Shown one piece after another: positions 1 to 6,120 of a DNA stretch of 9,131 nt; positions within the stretch are counted from its first letter, which is position 1; each line of letters begins with the position of its first letter. The translations under genes were made by a program, and so were the position numbers. Under the pieces are notes generated by a model that was given only the letters and a program-made list of their open reading frames with translations, had not been told where the DNA came from and did not search any database. The DNA lies in the NCBI GenBank assembly GCA_031268615.1, contig JAIRWZ010000122.1, forward strand, positions 1 to 9,131, written 5' to 3'. The stretch comes from Actinomycetes bacterium. Its GTDB lineage: Bacteria; Actinomycetota; Coriobacteriia; WRKU01; WQUG01.

Positions 1-795
1 GGCTCTAACGGTTTCTTTAGCTATAGCAGTCTCGCGGGGATGCTCCCGTTCCAGACGAGCCAAAACCTCATCCAGCGACACATCATCGGTCGAAAACGCC
101 TGCGCGCGATAATAATCCTCCGCCGCCGTCTGCCAATCTTCCAACTTCTCAGCCAGTTGCCCGGCTTGTTCGTACAGTCCCGCAGAAGCCGGCTGAATCG
201 CCGCCGCAGAAGTGAGTACGTCCAAACCTGACCGTTCCTGCCCCGTAACAGCCAGGGCCTGTCCCCAACCTGCCAACACACTACGGCGCAGCTCGGTTTC
301 AGTTTCGGGAATGACATCCGCGGCAGCGGCAAAGGCAGCGACAGACTCAGTATCCTCACCGCGTGCCTGCAATGCAAACGCACGCGCGGCCACCGCTCGA
401 CCATTTTTCGGGTTAGCGTCAGCCAAACGATTCGCCAGCTTTTGTGCCGACGCGTACTGTCCCAAAGCGATACTGGCGTTGACTATATCCGCGCGAGCGT
501 TGACCACATCAGTGTCCGTATCCACGCTGCGTCCATTGCCACGTGCCGCTGCCACCGCCTTATCTTCCGCTTCAACCGCAAGCACATACGCCAATTGGAC
601 CGCATTGGAAGGTCTCGGACGCAATGCGCCCGCAGCGTTCAGAATAACAAAAACGATAGCCGCCACCAAAAGCACTACGATGAAAGCGCCCGCGGCAAGC
701 GCTGCTTTGCGCTGTTTGGGTGTCACGATATCGTTTAACAACGCCAGCCACGTGGCAAGGGTCTCTGACAGGCGCTGCAGCAAAACAGACTTCAT
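1..795 (-). CDS. Membrane-anchored TPR-like protein, C-terminus beyond the left edge
   Basis: The reading frame is open from an ATG at 795 to the first base of the window: 265 codons with no stop, so the C-terminus lies outside. The first 30 or so residues are polar and probably cytoplasmic, with a basic stretch (TPKQRK) just before one long hydrophobic helix at about residues 32-54. The rest is Ala-rich, helical and repetitive, with spacing like tetratricopeptide repeats at roughly residues 101-134, 135-168, 169-202 and 203-236 (for example LGQYASAQKLANRL and EDWQTAAEDYYRAQ). TPR domains usually hold protein partners, and here the domain would sit outside the membrane. No Shine-Dalgarno site precedes the ATG, but an extended -10 box lies seven bases upstream, so the mRNA is probably leaderless. 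A terminator separates it from the cytochrome gene upstream. A role in cytochrome assembly would be a guess from position. Confidence 0.8.
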   Translation of the reverse strand, partial: MKSVLLQRLSETLATWLALLNDIVTPKQRKAALAAGAFIVVLLVAAIVFVILNAAGALRPRPSNAVQLAYVLAVEAEDKAVAAARGNGRSVDTDTDVVNARADIVNASIALGQYASAQKLANRLADANPKNGRAVAARAFALQARGEDTESVAAFAAAADVIPETETELRRSVLAGWGQALAVTGQERSGLDVLTSAAAIQPASAGLYEQAGQLAEKLEDWQTAAEDYYRAQAFSTDDVSLDEVLARLEREHPRETAIAKETVRA

Positions 796-801
796 ATTCG
801 T

Positions 802-810
802 ATCATAGCA
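802..810 (-). promoter_or_regulatory. Extended -10 promoter giving a leaderless mRNA
   Basis: On the minus strand this reads TGC-TATGAT, an extended -10 element. The 3' end of the -10 box is seven bases from the A of the ATG at 795, so initiation at the usual distance would start on the start codon itself. The -35 position has no good match, as is common with extended -10 promoters. The absence of a Shine-Dalgarno site agrees with leaderless translation. Confidence 0.5.
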
Positions 811-823
811 CAGCATAACAGCG

Positions 824-852
824 AAAGGGGTTGCCTGAACGGCAACCCCTTT
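824..852 (-). terminator. Intrinsic terminator after cytochrome A
   Basis: Perfect 12-bp arms (824-835 and 841-852, containing GGGGTTGCC and GGCAACCCC) enclose a 5-base loop. On the minus strand the hairpin is followed by TTTCGCTGTT, a moderate T-rich tail. It lies 67 bases past the stop of the cytochrome gene and just before the promoter of the TPR gene. On the plus strand the tail is TTTTCC, so weak bidirectional action is possible. Confidence 0.7.
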
Positions 853-918
853 TCCTATCTCCGCGCTCTATATGCGAAGGAGACACTAAGTTCAACATCT
901 CTGGCATTCGCTAGTTTT

Positions 919-2544
919 TTACCTCCACAGATAAATGAAAGTCATTGCTTCACGACGCCCAAGAGCCGGAGTAGACACCGTGCCCGGGAATCCTGAATCC
1001 TCACCCGAATACGGGTTAGCTCCATCAAGGTCAACCGTATCTGCCACACCCGGGAAGGCATAGTTATGACCGTAGCCCGTCGCGCCAATTCTCAGAGCCC
1101 AGTTATCAACTGAACCAGTCTTACCCGTCGCATCCATAGCCAGTTTAACCGAACCGGGGTCAATCGGCACATGACATTTAATACAGACACCGTCACGAAT
1201 CTGGCCAGGCACCGTACCGCCCACCGCGTTTTCAATCACGGTAACGTTTGGGTCAACCATAGTGTTAGCATTACCCAGAGCAGTTGGCGCAACAATGGTT
1301 GCCCGATTCATCTGATACATCCAAAGATTGCCGCCGCCTATCACGCGGGAAGTACGAGTCGTAGTCGCAGGAGCACCCCCGGCAGTACCGCCAGTCCACT
1401 CGTAGATTTCAATATTGCGGTTGCCATGCGGGAAGGCCGTCGAGTTCGTCGCGCGACCGATCATATCATGGCACTGGTCGCAACCATGAACATCAGCCTC
1501 ATTGCCGCTGGGTACGTATCCATTCAAACCAGCGCCAGTAAGGGGCAAGCCGTAACCATAGCCACCGGCACGTGACCCCGCGTGGCAAGGGCCACACGTT
1601 GCACCTGTTCCGGATCCGGAAGCAAGGGCAGCCGGCGCCGTACTGTGCCCCGTCATGTTAACCTTTGCAGAACTGGTAGAAGTCGCATTACGCGAATACG
1701 TAGCGCCCCACACCACATTGCCAAAGACTGACTGCGTGTGGCATTCTTCGCGCGAGCATACCCAACCTGTCAGCAAGGAACGCTGTCCAGCCCACTCGCC
1801 ATTAGCGCCATACGAAGAAAAGGTGTTCGGCGAGCCACCAATGACCGTGTTAACATCCGTACCGTTAACGAACCAGTCTTGTACATCATCGCCCGTAGTG
1901 CCATCGCTGATGAGGGCATTGCCCCCTTCAGAGACGCGCAGCATCTGAAGGTCTATCTCGTCCTCAAACAGCTCATCGCTGGCAGCGCCCAACAGATAGG
2001 CGTTAAAGCCCCAATACTTCGAGCTGCCGCCCCCGTGAATACCGCCGCCATGGCAGGCGGAACAGGAACCGTGGTGAGCATGCGGTCCTTCTTCCAGACC
2101 AGGCTCTGCCCACTCCACCAGTAAATTCGCCGACCCGGTGCCCCATGTTGTGTGACACTGGGTACAGGATCCGGATGTCGCCAAATACTGATTGTTGATT
2201 TGACCCACGGCTGTCGCGTTATTGTTCGCGCGGTGGGTTGAGTGACAGACAACGCATTTCGTTGTGGCCGTCATGTAGCCGCCATGAGGACCCACTTTAG
2301 CAGCGACCGGAACGCCACTGACGTCCATCTGGTCAACAGCGCCACCCCAGGATAAATAGCCGATGCCCTTTTGTCCCCCGTAGGTGATGGCATCGTTTTC
2401 ATATCCGGCATACTTTGCTCCCGCCAAAGATGCTCCGGCTCCCACCAGTAGCAGCGCTACGAGCACTACACTAAGATAGAGCCCCCCCCCCCCCGGGGAA
2501 AATTCGTCTCCTTGTCCCGGTGGCGACAGCACTTCCAGTCGCAA
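919..2544 (-). CDS. Secreted seven-heme c-type cytochrome (cytochrome A)
   Basis: This is a probable extracellular electron carrier. Counting from the TTG at 2544, heme-binding motifs lie at residues 97-101 (CVVCH), 127-131 (CTQCH), 161-165 (CSACH), 263-269 (CSREECH, a CX4CH motif), 317-321 (CGPCH), 355-359 (CDQCH) and 454-458 (CIKCH). Seven further His are shared with cytochrome B: in GPHGG, STHRA, GPHAH, GIHGG, TGHST, FPHGN and GYGHN. That is enough for bis-His ligation of all hemes. A hydrophobic signal segment (residues 22-41) ends at AGA before KYAGYENDAIT, a mature start identical to that of cytochrome B. The N-terminus is abnormal. A good Shine-Dalgarno site (AAGGAG) is followed, where ATG-Lys-Lys should be, by CCCC and 13 G. 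The open frame begins only at a TTG further upstream, giving an unusual n-region (PGQGDEFSPGGGG). No C-terminal anchor is seen. It could be a length-varied gene or carry a consensus error. Confidence 0.85.
   Translation of the reverse strand: MRLEVLSPPGQGDEFSPGGGGLYLSVVLVALLLVGAGASLAGAKYAGYENDAITYGGQKGIGYLSWGGAVDQMDVSGVPVAAKVGPHGGYMTATTKCVVCHSTHRANNNATAVGQINNQYLATSGSCTQCHTTWGTGSANLLVEWAEPGLEEGPHAHHGSCSACHGGGIHGGGSSKYWGFNAYLLGAASDELFEDEIDLQMLRVSEGGNALISDGTTGDDVQDWFVNGTDVNTVIGGSPNTFSSYGANGEWAGQRSLLTGWVCSREECHTQSVFGNVVWGATYSRNATSTSSAKVNMTGHSTAPAALASGSGTGATCGPCHAGSRAGGYGYGLPLTGAGLNGYVPSGNEADVHGCDQCHDMIGRATNSTAFPHGNRNIEIYEWTGGTAGGAPATTTRTSRVIGGGNLWMYQMNRATIVAPTALGNANTMVDPNVTVIENAVGGTVPGQIRDGVCIKCHVPIDPGSVKLAMDATGKTGSVDNWALRIGATGYGHNYAFPGVADTVDLDGANPYSGEDSGFPGTVSTPALGRREAMTFIYLWR
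2482..2498 (-). repeat. Poly-G tract at the expected start codon of cytochrome A
   Basis: The minus strand reads CCCC followed by 13 G. The tract lies about 9 bases after an AAGGAG site and directly before the hydrophobic signal segment, exactly where cytochrome B has ATG-AAG-AAA. With 13 G the TTG frame (2544) enters the cytochrome. With 12 or 15 G the ATG frame (2557) would enter it instead; at 13 G that frame stops at a TAG just past the tract. Such tracts slip readily, but poly-G is also a known sequencing artefact. Confidence 0.75.
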
Positions 2545-2554
2545 ATAGTCTCCA

Positions 2555-2557
2555 CAT
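2555..2557 (-). promoter_or_regulatory. Alternative ATG start, out of frame with cytochrome A at G13
   Basis: An ATG at 2557 has GGAG five bases upstream, and AGGAG somewhat further up, so its ribosome site is at least as good as that of the TTG at 2544. Its frame begins MWRLFATGSAVATG, continues through TRRRIFP and the poly-Gly stretch, and hits TAG at 2471-2473. Loss of one G would fuse it to the cytochrome signal helix and give a more normal, basic n-region. This makes the tract length decisive for expression. Confidence 0.5.
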
Positions 2558-2596
2558 TAGTGCTCCAATCTCCTCGTACGTTATAAACGCTATTTC

Positions 2597-2625
2597 AGTA
2601 TAACTACATTGTCCTGTTCTGTCAA
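2597..2625 (-). promoter_or_regulatory. Consensus sigma70 promoter of cytochrome A
   Basis: On the minus strand a perfect -35 (TTGACA, 2620-2625) is followed by a 17-base spacer and a near-perfect -10 (TATACT, 2597-2602). Transcription would start near 2590, leaving a leader of about 33 bases to the ATG at 2557 or 46 to the TTG at 2544. This is the best promoter match in the window, so the gene looks built for strong transcription. Confidence 0.85.
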
Positions 2626-2666
2626 ACAATGATGTGATAAAGTTTCCGGTAAATTTCAATGGGAAA

Positions 2667-2686
2667 TTCAGAGAATTTCAGAGAAT
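2667..2686. repeat. Tandem 10-bp repeat upstream of the cytochrome A promoter
   Basis: Two perfect head-to-tail copies of TTCAGAGAAT are followed by a partial third. Related GAAATT and AATTTC words continue toward the promoter with roughly 10-bp spacing. The centre is near -87 relative to the predicted start. One-helical-turn phasing would suit DNA bending or an activator site. No regulator can be named, and no terminator for the gene ending at 2706 is visible here. Confidence 0.45.
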
Positions 2687-2705
2687 TTTGCAGGCGAAAA
2701 GCCCT

Positions 2706-3398
2706 TCAGACATCCGACAATTTCCCTACCAACCAAGCCAATCCACCTGCAATTACGTTGCACGCCGCCCCCACCAGCGCACTACGGAAAATGCCCAGCG
2801 CAGGCTCCAGCCACAAACCGCACAGCAAGGCGCCCGTTGCCGACCCAAACGAGCTGATAGCAGACACAACGCCCGCAGCCATCGCGCCGCGTACAAAGCG
2901 TGCCCCCTGCGCCGTGACCAACGGAAAGGTCATGCCAAACAAAGTCGCCGGTATCAGCATCACTACCAACGAAAACAACACACGCATCACCGTAGCAGCG
3001 ACTCCAGTCAACCCAAAACTCATCGCCAGAAACACATAGGCGTGTCCGGCTGCTTCCAGCGCAGGAATTGCCGCAACACCCAGAACCGCAGCGCCCAGCT
3101 CGACCCACAGCAAAACCCGCGACGGCGTGTTCAGGTCATCAGCGCGCCGCCCCATCCAGGTCGAACCCAAGGCCAACCCACCTAAAAAGGCAGACAACAT
3201 CACCGAAGTGGCAATGGCGGTTGAACCCAACGATAGCCCCAGTTGCCGCACCCACAGCACCTCATACAGCAGCGAGGCAACGCCAGCAGCAAATACGCAG
3301 GCCAACAGCAGCGCAAAGGGGGCAGGTCTGGACCCCCGGTCAAGGCCAGGGGCAGGCTCAGTACTCACTTCTGATTCCCTTTTATCCCCGGCAGTCAC
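2706..3398 (-). CDS. Integral membrane protein, standalone membrane domain of the fused spermidine-synthase family
   Basis: The protein has 230 residues from the GTG at 3398 and is almost wholly hydrophobic, with about six helices after a short polar N-terminus. Its first helices (GVASLLYEVLWVRQL, then FLGGLALGS) and a later segment (LFGMTFPLV) match the membrane half of the fused membrane/spermidine-synthase proteins, including the upstream gene. It lacks any SAM-binding domain. The GTG overlaps the upstream stop as GTGA, indicating translational coupling. A second GTG at 3368 has AAGG at good spacing and is an alternative start. The frame extends up to a TTG at 3461, but that start has no ribosome site and a 67-base overlap. 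It may pair with the upstream protein; its substrate is unknown. Confidence 0.75.
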   Translation of the reverse strand: MTAGDKRESEVSTEPAPGLDRGSRPAPFALLLACVFAAGVASLLYEVLWVRQLGLSLGSTAIATSVMLSAFLGGLALGSTWMGRRADDLNTPSRVLLWVELGAAVLGVAAIPALEAAGHAYVFLAMSFGLTGVAATVMRVLFSLVVMLIPATLFGMTFPLVTAQGARFVRGAMAAGVVSAISSFGSATGALLCGLWLEPALGIFRSALVGAACNVIAGGLAWLVGKLSDV

Positions 3399-5083
3399 TG
3401 GGTCAGCACGCTCCCGCCGCTGCCCCAACTGGGCAGAAAGGCACGATTCAGATAGTTCCAAAACACGCGATATTCCAGCGTAGAGTGGTCGTCCACATTC
3501 AGCGGGACGTCCGCAGCAGCAGCCGCCGCGCGCAGGTCGTCAACCGCATCCAGTGGCGTAATGCTGGCCGTCGTAATCTGCGAATTGTCAAAGACATCCG
3601 TCGCAATCAGCTCATCCAGACGTTCTTTGACCGCAGACTGCACGAAACCCTGGTCGCTCGTATGACCCACCAACAGCAATTCGGCGCTGGTTGCATTTCC
3701 AAAATTAATCGACCAGACATCAACGCGGGGAAAGACCGTCGCCATCGTTTTGTACATCATGGTGACGTCGGGGCCTTCCAACAGATAGTTCGGCAACCAC
3801 TGGCAGTAGACGCCGCCCGGTTTCAGGCGACTGGCAGCCGCCGTCATGAATTCGCGGGTGAACAGCGCCGCCACTCCGCTGGACCAGGGCCAGGACGGCT
3901 CGCTGGAAATACAGTCAAAGCGTTCCGTACTGGTCAACAACCAGGCACGCGCATCATCGACAATGACCTGCCAGGACGCGGGGTCAGCCGCGCCTCTGTC
4001 GTCCAGAAAATAGTCGGAAGCAGGCAGGACGTCGGGGTTGATTTCAACGGTCACGACCCGCCCGAAGCCCAGGCGTCGATAGGTCTGCGACGTATAGCCA
4101 GTACCCAGACCAACGACCATCGCGCTGGCCGCGGCAGGCGAGGTCTGTACACTTTCTGCCGGCACAGCGGCAATCATGGTCGTGGTCACGCGGTCATAGT
4201 CGTTGTCTGTGCCCTCGTCCAGCGCGCCGTTGGACAGCGTGCGGCTGCCGTCAGGATTTTGCGTAACCTGCACACGGGAATAGATACCTTCGCGGTCAAA
4301 GAGCGTCCGGCGCTGGCCTGCCTTTTCATCAAAGGCCTGCGAACTGTGGTAATAGAAAGCCTGCCCCAAACCTAAGGGAGACCCGGTTCGCGCCGGAATC
4401 AGAGCAATAGCAGTGAGTGCGCCCAGAGCTGCCAGAACCTGCGGACTTTTGACGAAGGCGGTACATGATAGTTCCTGCCCAGAGACCGCGCGCAACAACC
4501 AGGCCGCCAGCACGGACAGAACTGCCGCGATAACCAACGAGCCTTTGACGCCGACCGTCGGCAAAAAGGCAAAGGTCGCCAACAGTGAACCAATGATTGC
4601 TCCCGCGGTGTTGACGGCGTACAGCTTGCCCGCCAGCGACCCTACGCGATTGTCGCGGCAGACCGCCCGCATGATGAGCGGGTAGGTCGTGCCCATAGCA
4701 AAGGTGGGCAACAGCATGACCGAAAAACAGATACCAAACTGCAGAGTCAAAAAGTGAGCCGCAGTTCCCGTCCCAACCCGCCGCATCCAATCAAAGTAGG
4801 CAGGAGGCAGGAAACGAATACCCGCAAAAGCCACTACGGATAGGGCCGCTACCGCCAGCTCTGCCCAGGAAGCCCCTACCAGCGGACGGCGTAATTTTGC
4901 CGCCAAAAACAGCCCGGCCAATCCTCCCAGCCCCAACCCGGCCATATACGCGCCCAGCATCGTACCGGAAGCATAGGCCGTTGCACCCAGCATGGCTGAT
5001 AGCTCGCGCATCCAGCCCAGCTCGTAGACCAGAGCGGCCAGACCAGACAGTGAGTAGGCTATGAGCAAGAGGCGGGAGCGCAT
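3395..5083 (-). CDS. Membrane-bound spermidine-synthase-like protein
   Basis: The protein has 562 residues. Residues 1 to about 230 hold six to eight membrane helices carrying the family words LSGLAALVYELGWMREL and AMGTTYPLIMRA. Residues 240-540 form a soluble Rossmann methyltransferase-like domain with a glycine-rich SAM loop (VGLGTG, 324-329), the acidic end of strand 2 (VEINP, 346-350), VDDAR (375-379), SEPSWPW (394-400), LKPGG (420-424) and a C-terminal NVDDHSTLEY. Classical spermidine synthases have a catalytic Asp in a D-x-x-D-P segment. Here that segment is SSEPS, as is common in membrane-fused relatives, so true polyamine synthesis is doubtful. No clear Shine-Dalgarno site precedes the ATG, but an in-frame stop just upstream rules out a longer start. 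It lies 62 bases after the gene upstream and overlaps the next by four. Confidence 0.8.
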   Translation of the reverse strand: MRSRLLLIAYSLSGLAALVYELGWMRELSAMLGATAYASGTMLGAYMAGLGLGGLAGLFLAAKLRRPLVGASWAELAVAALSVVAFAGIRFLPPAYFDWMRRVGTGTAAHFLTLQFGICFSVMLLPTFAMGTTYPLIMRAVCRDNRVGSLAGKLYAVNTAGAIIGSLLATFAFLPTVGVKGSLVIAAVLSVLAAWLLRAVSGQELSCTAFVKSPQVLAALGALTAIALIPARTGSPLGLGQAFYYHSSQAFDEKAGQRRTLFDREGIYSRVQVTQNPDGSRTLSNGALDEGTDNDYDRVTTTMIAAVPAESVQTSPAAASAMVVGLGTGYTSQTYRRLGFGRVVTVEINPDVLPASDYFLDDRGAADPASWQVIVDDARAWLLTSTERFDCISSEPSWPWSSGVAALFTREFMTAAASRLKPGGVYCQWLPNYLLEGPDVTMMYKTMATVFPRVDVWSINFGNATSAELLLVGHTSDQGFVQSAVKERLDELIATDVFDNSQITTASITPLDAVDDLRAAAAAADVPLNVDDHSTLEYRVFWNYLNRAFLPSWGSGGSVLTQ

Positions 5084-5145
5084 GAAGTGGTTATGGTTGC
5101 GTCAGGAAGTCACCGCGCGATGAACAAAATGAGCGCGCAGGGACA

Positions 5146-5964
5146 TTACTCCTCAAGACTTTTCCGCCGACGGGTGACGATGACAATGGCGATGACCGCC
5201 GCAATGATTACTATGACCGGCAAATCAACAAACAGAAAGCCTTCGCGTGTCGTGAACCAGTAGTACCAGGTATTCTGGTTGACCTCCTGCTCTTCTTCCG
5301 CTAACTGCGCATCACGGTTTTCTGCTTTGCCAAAGGCCACGGTAGCGCTGATGACCTCGCCCTTTTTTATGTCGGTAAAAGTCTTGCCGTACACCTCTTT
5401 GCCCAGCGAGTCGTTGCCCAACAAGGTCACGTCATCGTCGCCAGCGCCCACCGTACCGGTTTCCGGCACGGAAAAACCGATGGCGGCGCTGGTCAGGTCA
5501 GACGGGGATTTCAGCATGATAGCGCCAATCGGCGTGCCATTGCCCATCTGCGTGCGGTCGAATAAGGAAGCGCCGGTGTCAAAAATCGCAATGAACGAAG
5601 CGGATTTTTTCAGCGTCACGGTGTAGTTCGTAAAGTTCATCTCACCAGATTCTTGCGTAAATTCTGCCGTGCCCAGCATTTCTCCCGTCGAGGGGTTAAC
5701 TTCGGCGATTTCACGCAGGACAAAGTTCGCGGGGAAATCGAATTCGGTCAGCGTTGGCAGGCTTGTGCCTGTCGGAACGGCGCCCGACAAGGTAATTGAG
5801 GATGCTTGTTGGTCGGAAGTTTCCGCGACCAGAACCTGCAGTTCGGTAATTGGGGTCAGGGTGGGGGCAGCAGCGGCCAGCGACACCGTAACGAAAGGCA
5901 GCAGGCTCATGACAGGTATCAGCAACAAAGCGAGAGCGCTACGTACACATCCGGTTTTCATCAC
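5146..5964 (-). CDS. Secreted protein of unknown function with a C-terminal membrane anchor
   Basis: The protein has 272 residues and no family I recognise. Residues 8-32 are a signal peptide ending near SLAAAAP. Residues 35-235 are an acidic, Thr/Ser-rich domain that looks beta-stranded, with no cysteines after the signal. Residues 246-264 are one membrane helix followed by RRRK, which would leave the domain outside the cell and a short basic tail inside. There is no LPXTG motif, so sortase attachment is not indicated. The start is the GTG at 5964, eight bases after AAGGAG; an ATG follows immediately. It is the first gene of a three-gene run between two cytochrome genes, so a role as surface anchor or assembly partner for the cytochromes is possible, but that is inference from position. 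Confidence 0.75.
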   Translation of the reverse strand: MMKTGCVRSALALLLIPVMSLLPFVTVSLAAAAPTLTPITELQVLVAETSDQQASSITLSGAVPTGTSLPTLTEFDFPANFVLREIAEVNPSTGEMLGTAEFTQESGEMNFTNYTVTLKKSASFIAIFDTGASLFDRTQMGNGTPIGAIMLKSPSDLTSAAIGFSVPETGTVGAGDDDVTLLGNDSLGKEVYGKTFTDIKKGEVISATVAFGKAENRDAQLAEEEQEVNQNTWYYWFTTREGFLFVDLPVIVIIAAVIAIVIVTRRRKSLEE

Positions 5965-6041
5965 AGCTAAGTCTCCTTCAACGTTATGGGGAAAACACCG
6001 GGGTATAGTGTACTACATTCCCTGCTATGGGGGTTATCTAC

Positions 6042-6073
6042 AAAAGGAGGGGTTCCGCAGAACCCCTCCTTTT
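6042..6073 (-). terminator. Strong intrinsic terminator after cytochrome B
   Basis: Perfect arms (AGGAGGGGTTC at 6045-6055, GAACCCCTCCT at 6060-6070) enclose a 4-base loop. They extend by A/T pairs on both sides, with a T tail in both directions: TTTT on the minus strand and seven T on the plus strand. It follows the cytochrome B stop by about 50 bases and isolates that gene from the three-gene run beyond. Confidence 0.85.
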
Positions 6074-6085
6074 TTTGTTGCTCGA

Positions 6086-6111
6086 TGTCTGAAGCCTGTG
6101 AGCTTCAGACA
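6086..6111 (-). other. Second hairpin just after the cytochrome B stop
   Basis: Perfect 10-bp arms (TGTCTGAAGC and GCTTCAGACA) enclose a 6-base loop, ten bases past the stop codon and before the terminator. There is no T tail, so it is not itself a terminator. It could protect the mRNA 3' end from exonucleases, or be a protein-binding palindrome. Confidence 0.6.
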
Positions 6112-6120
6112 AGGTAGAGC

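Noticed and set aside
212..808. Long plus-strand frame opposite the TPR-like gene
   Set aside because: Antisense mirror of an Ala-rich gene; no ribosome site, and the minus-strand frame has a coherent membrane helix and repeats.
3399..3461. Longer N-terminus for the membrane-domain protein starting at TTG 3461
   Set aside because: No Shine-Dalgarno site and a 67-base overlap with the upstream gene; the GTG at 3398 forms a GTGA stop/start overlap, and the GTG at 3368 is also better.
5115..5138. GCGCG/CGCGC inverted repeat between the two genes around 5083-5146
   Set aside because: Only five pairs around a 14-base loop and no T tail; not a convincing terminator or operator.
5146..5250. Sortase (LPXTG) anchor in the secreted protein
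   Set aside because: No LPXTG-like motif precedes the C-terminal helix; it looks like a plain membrane anchor.
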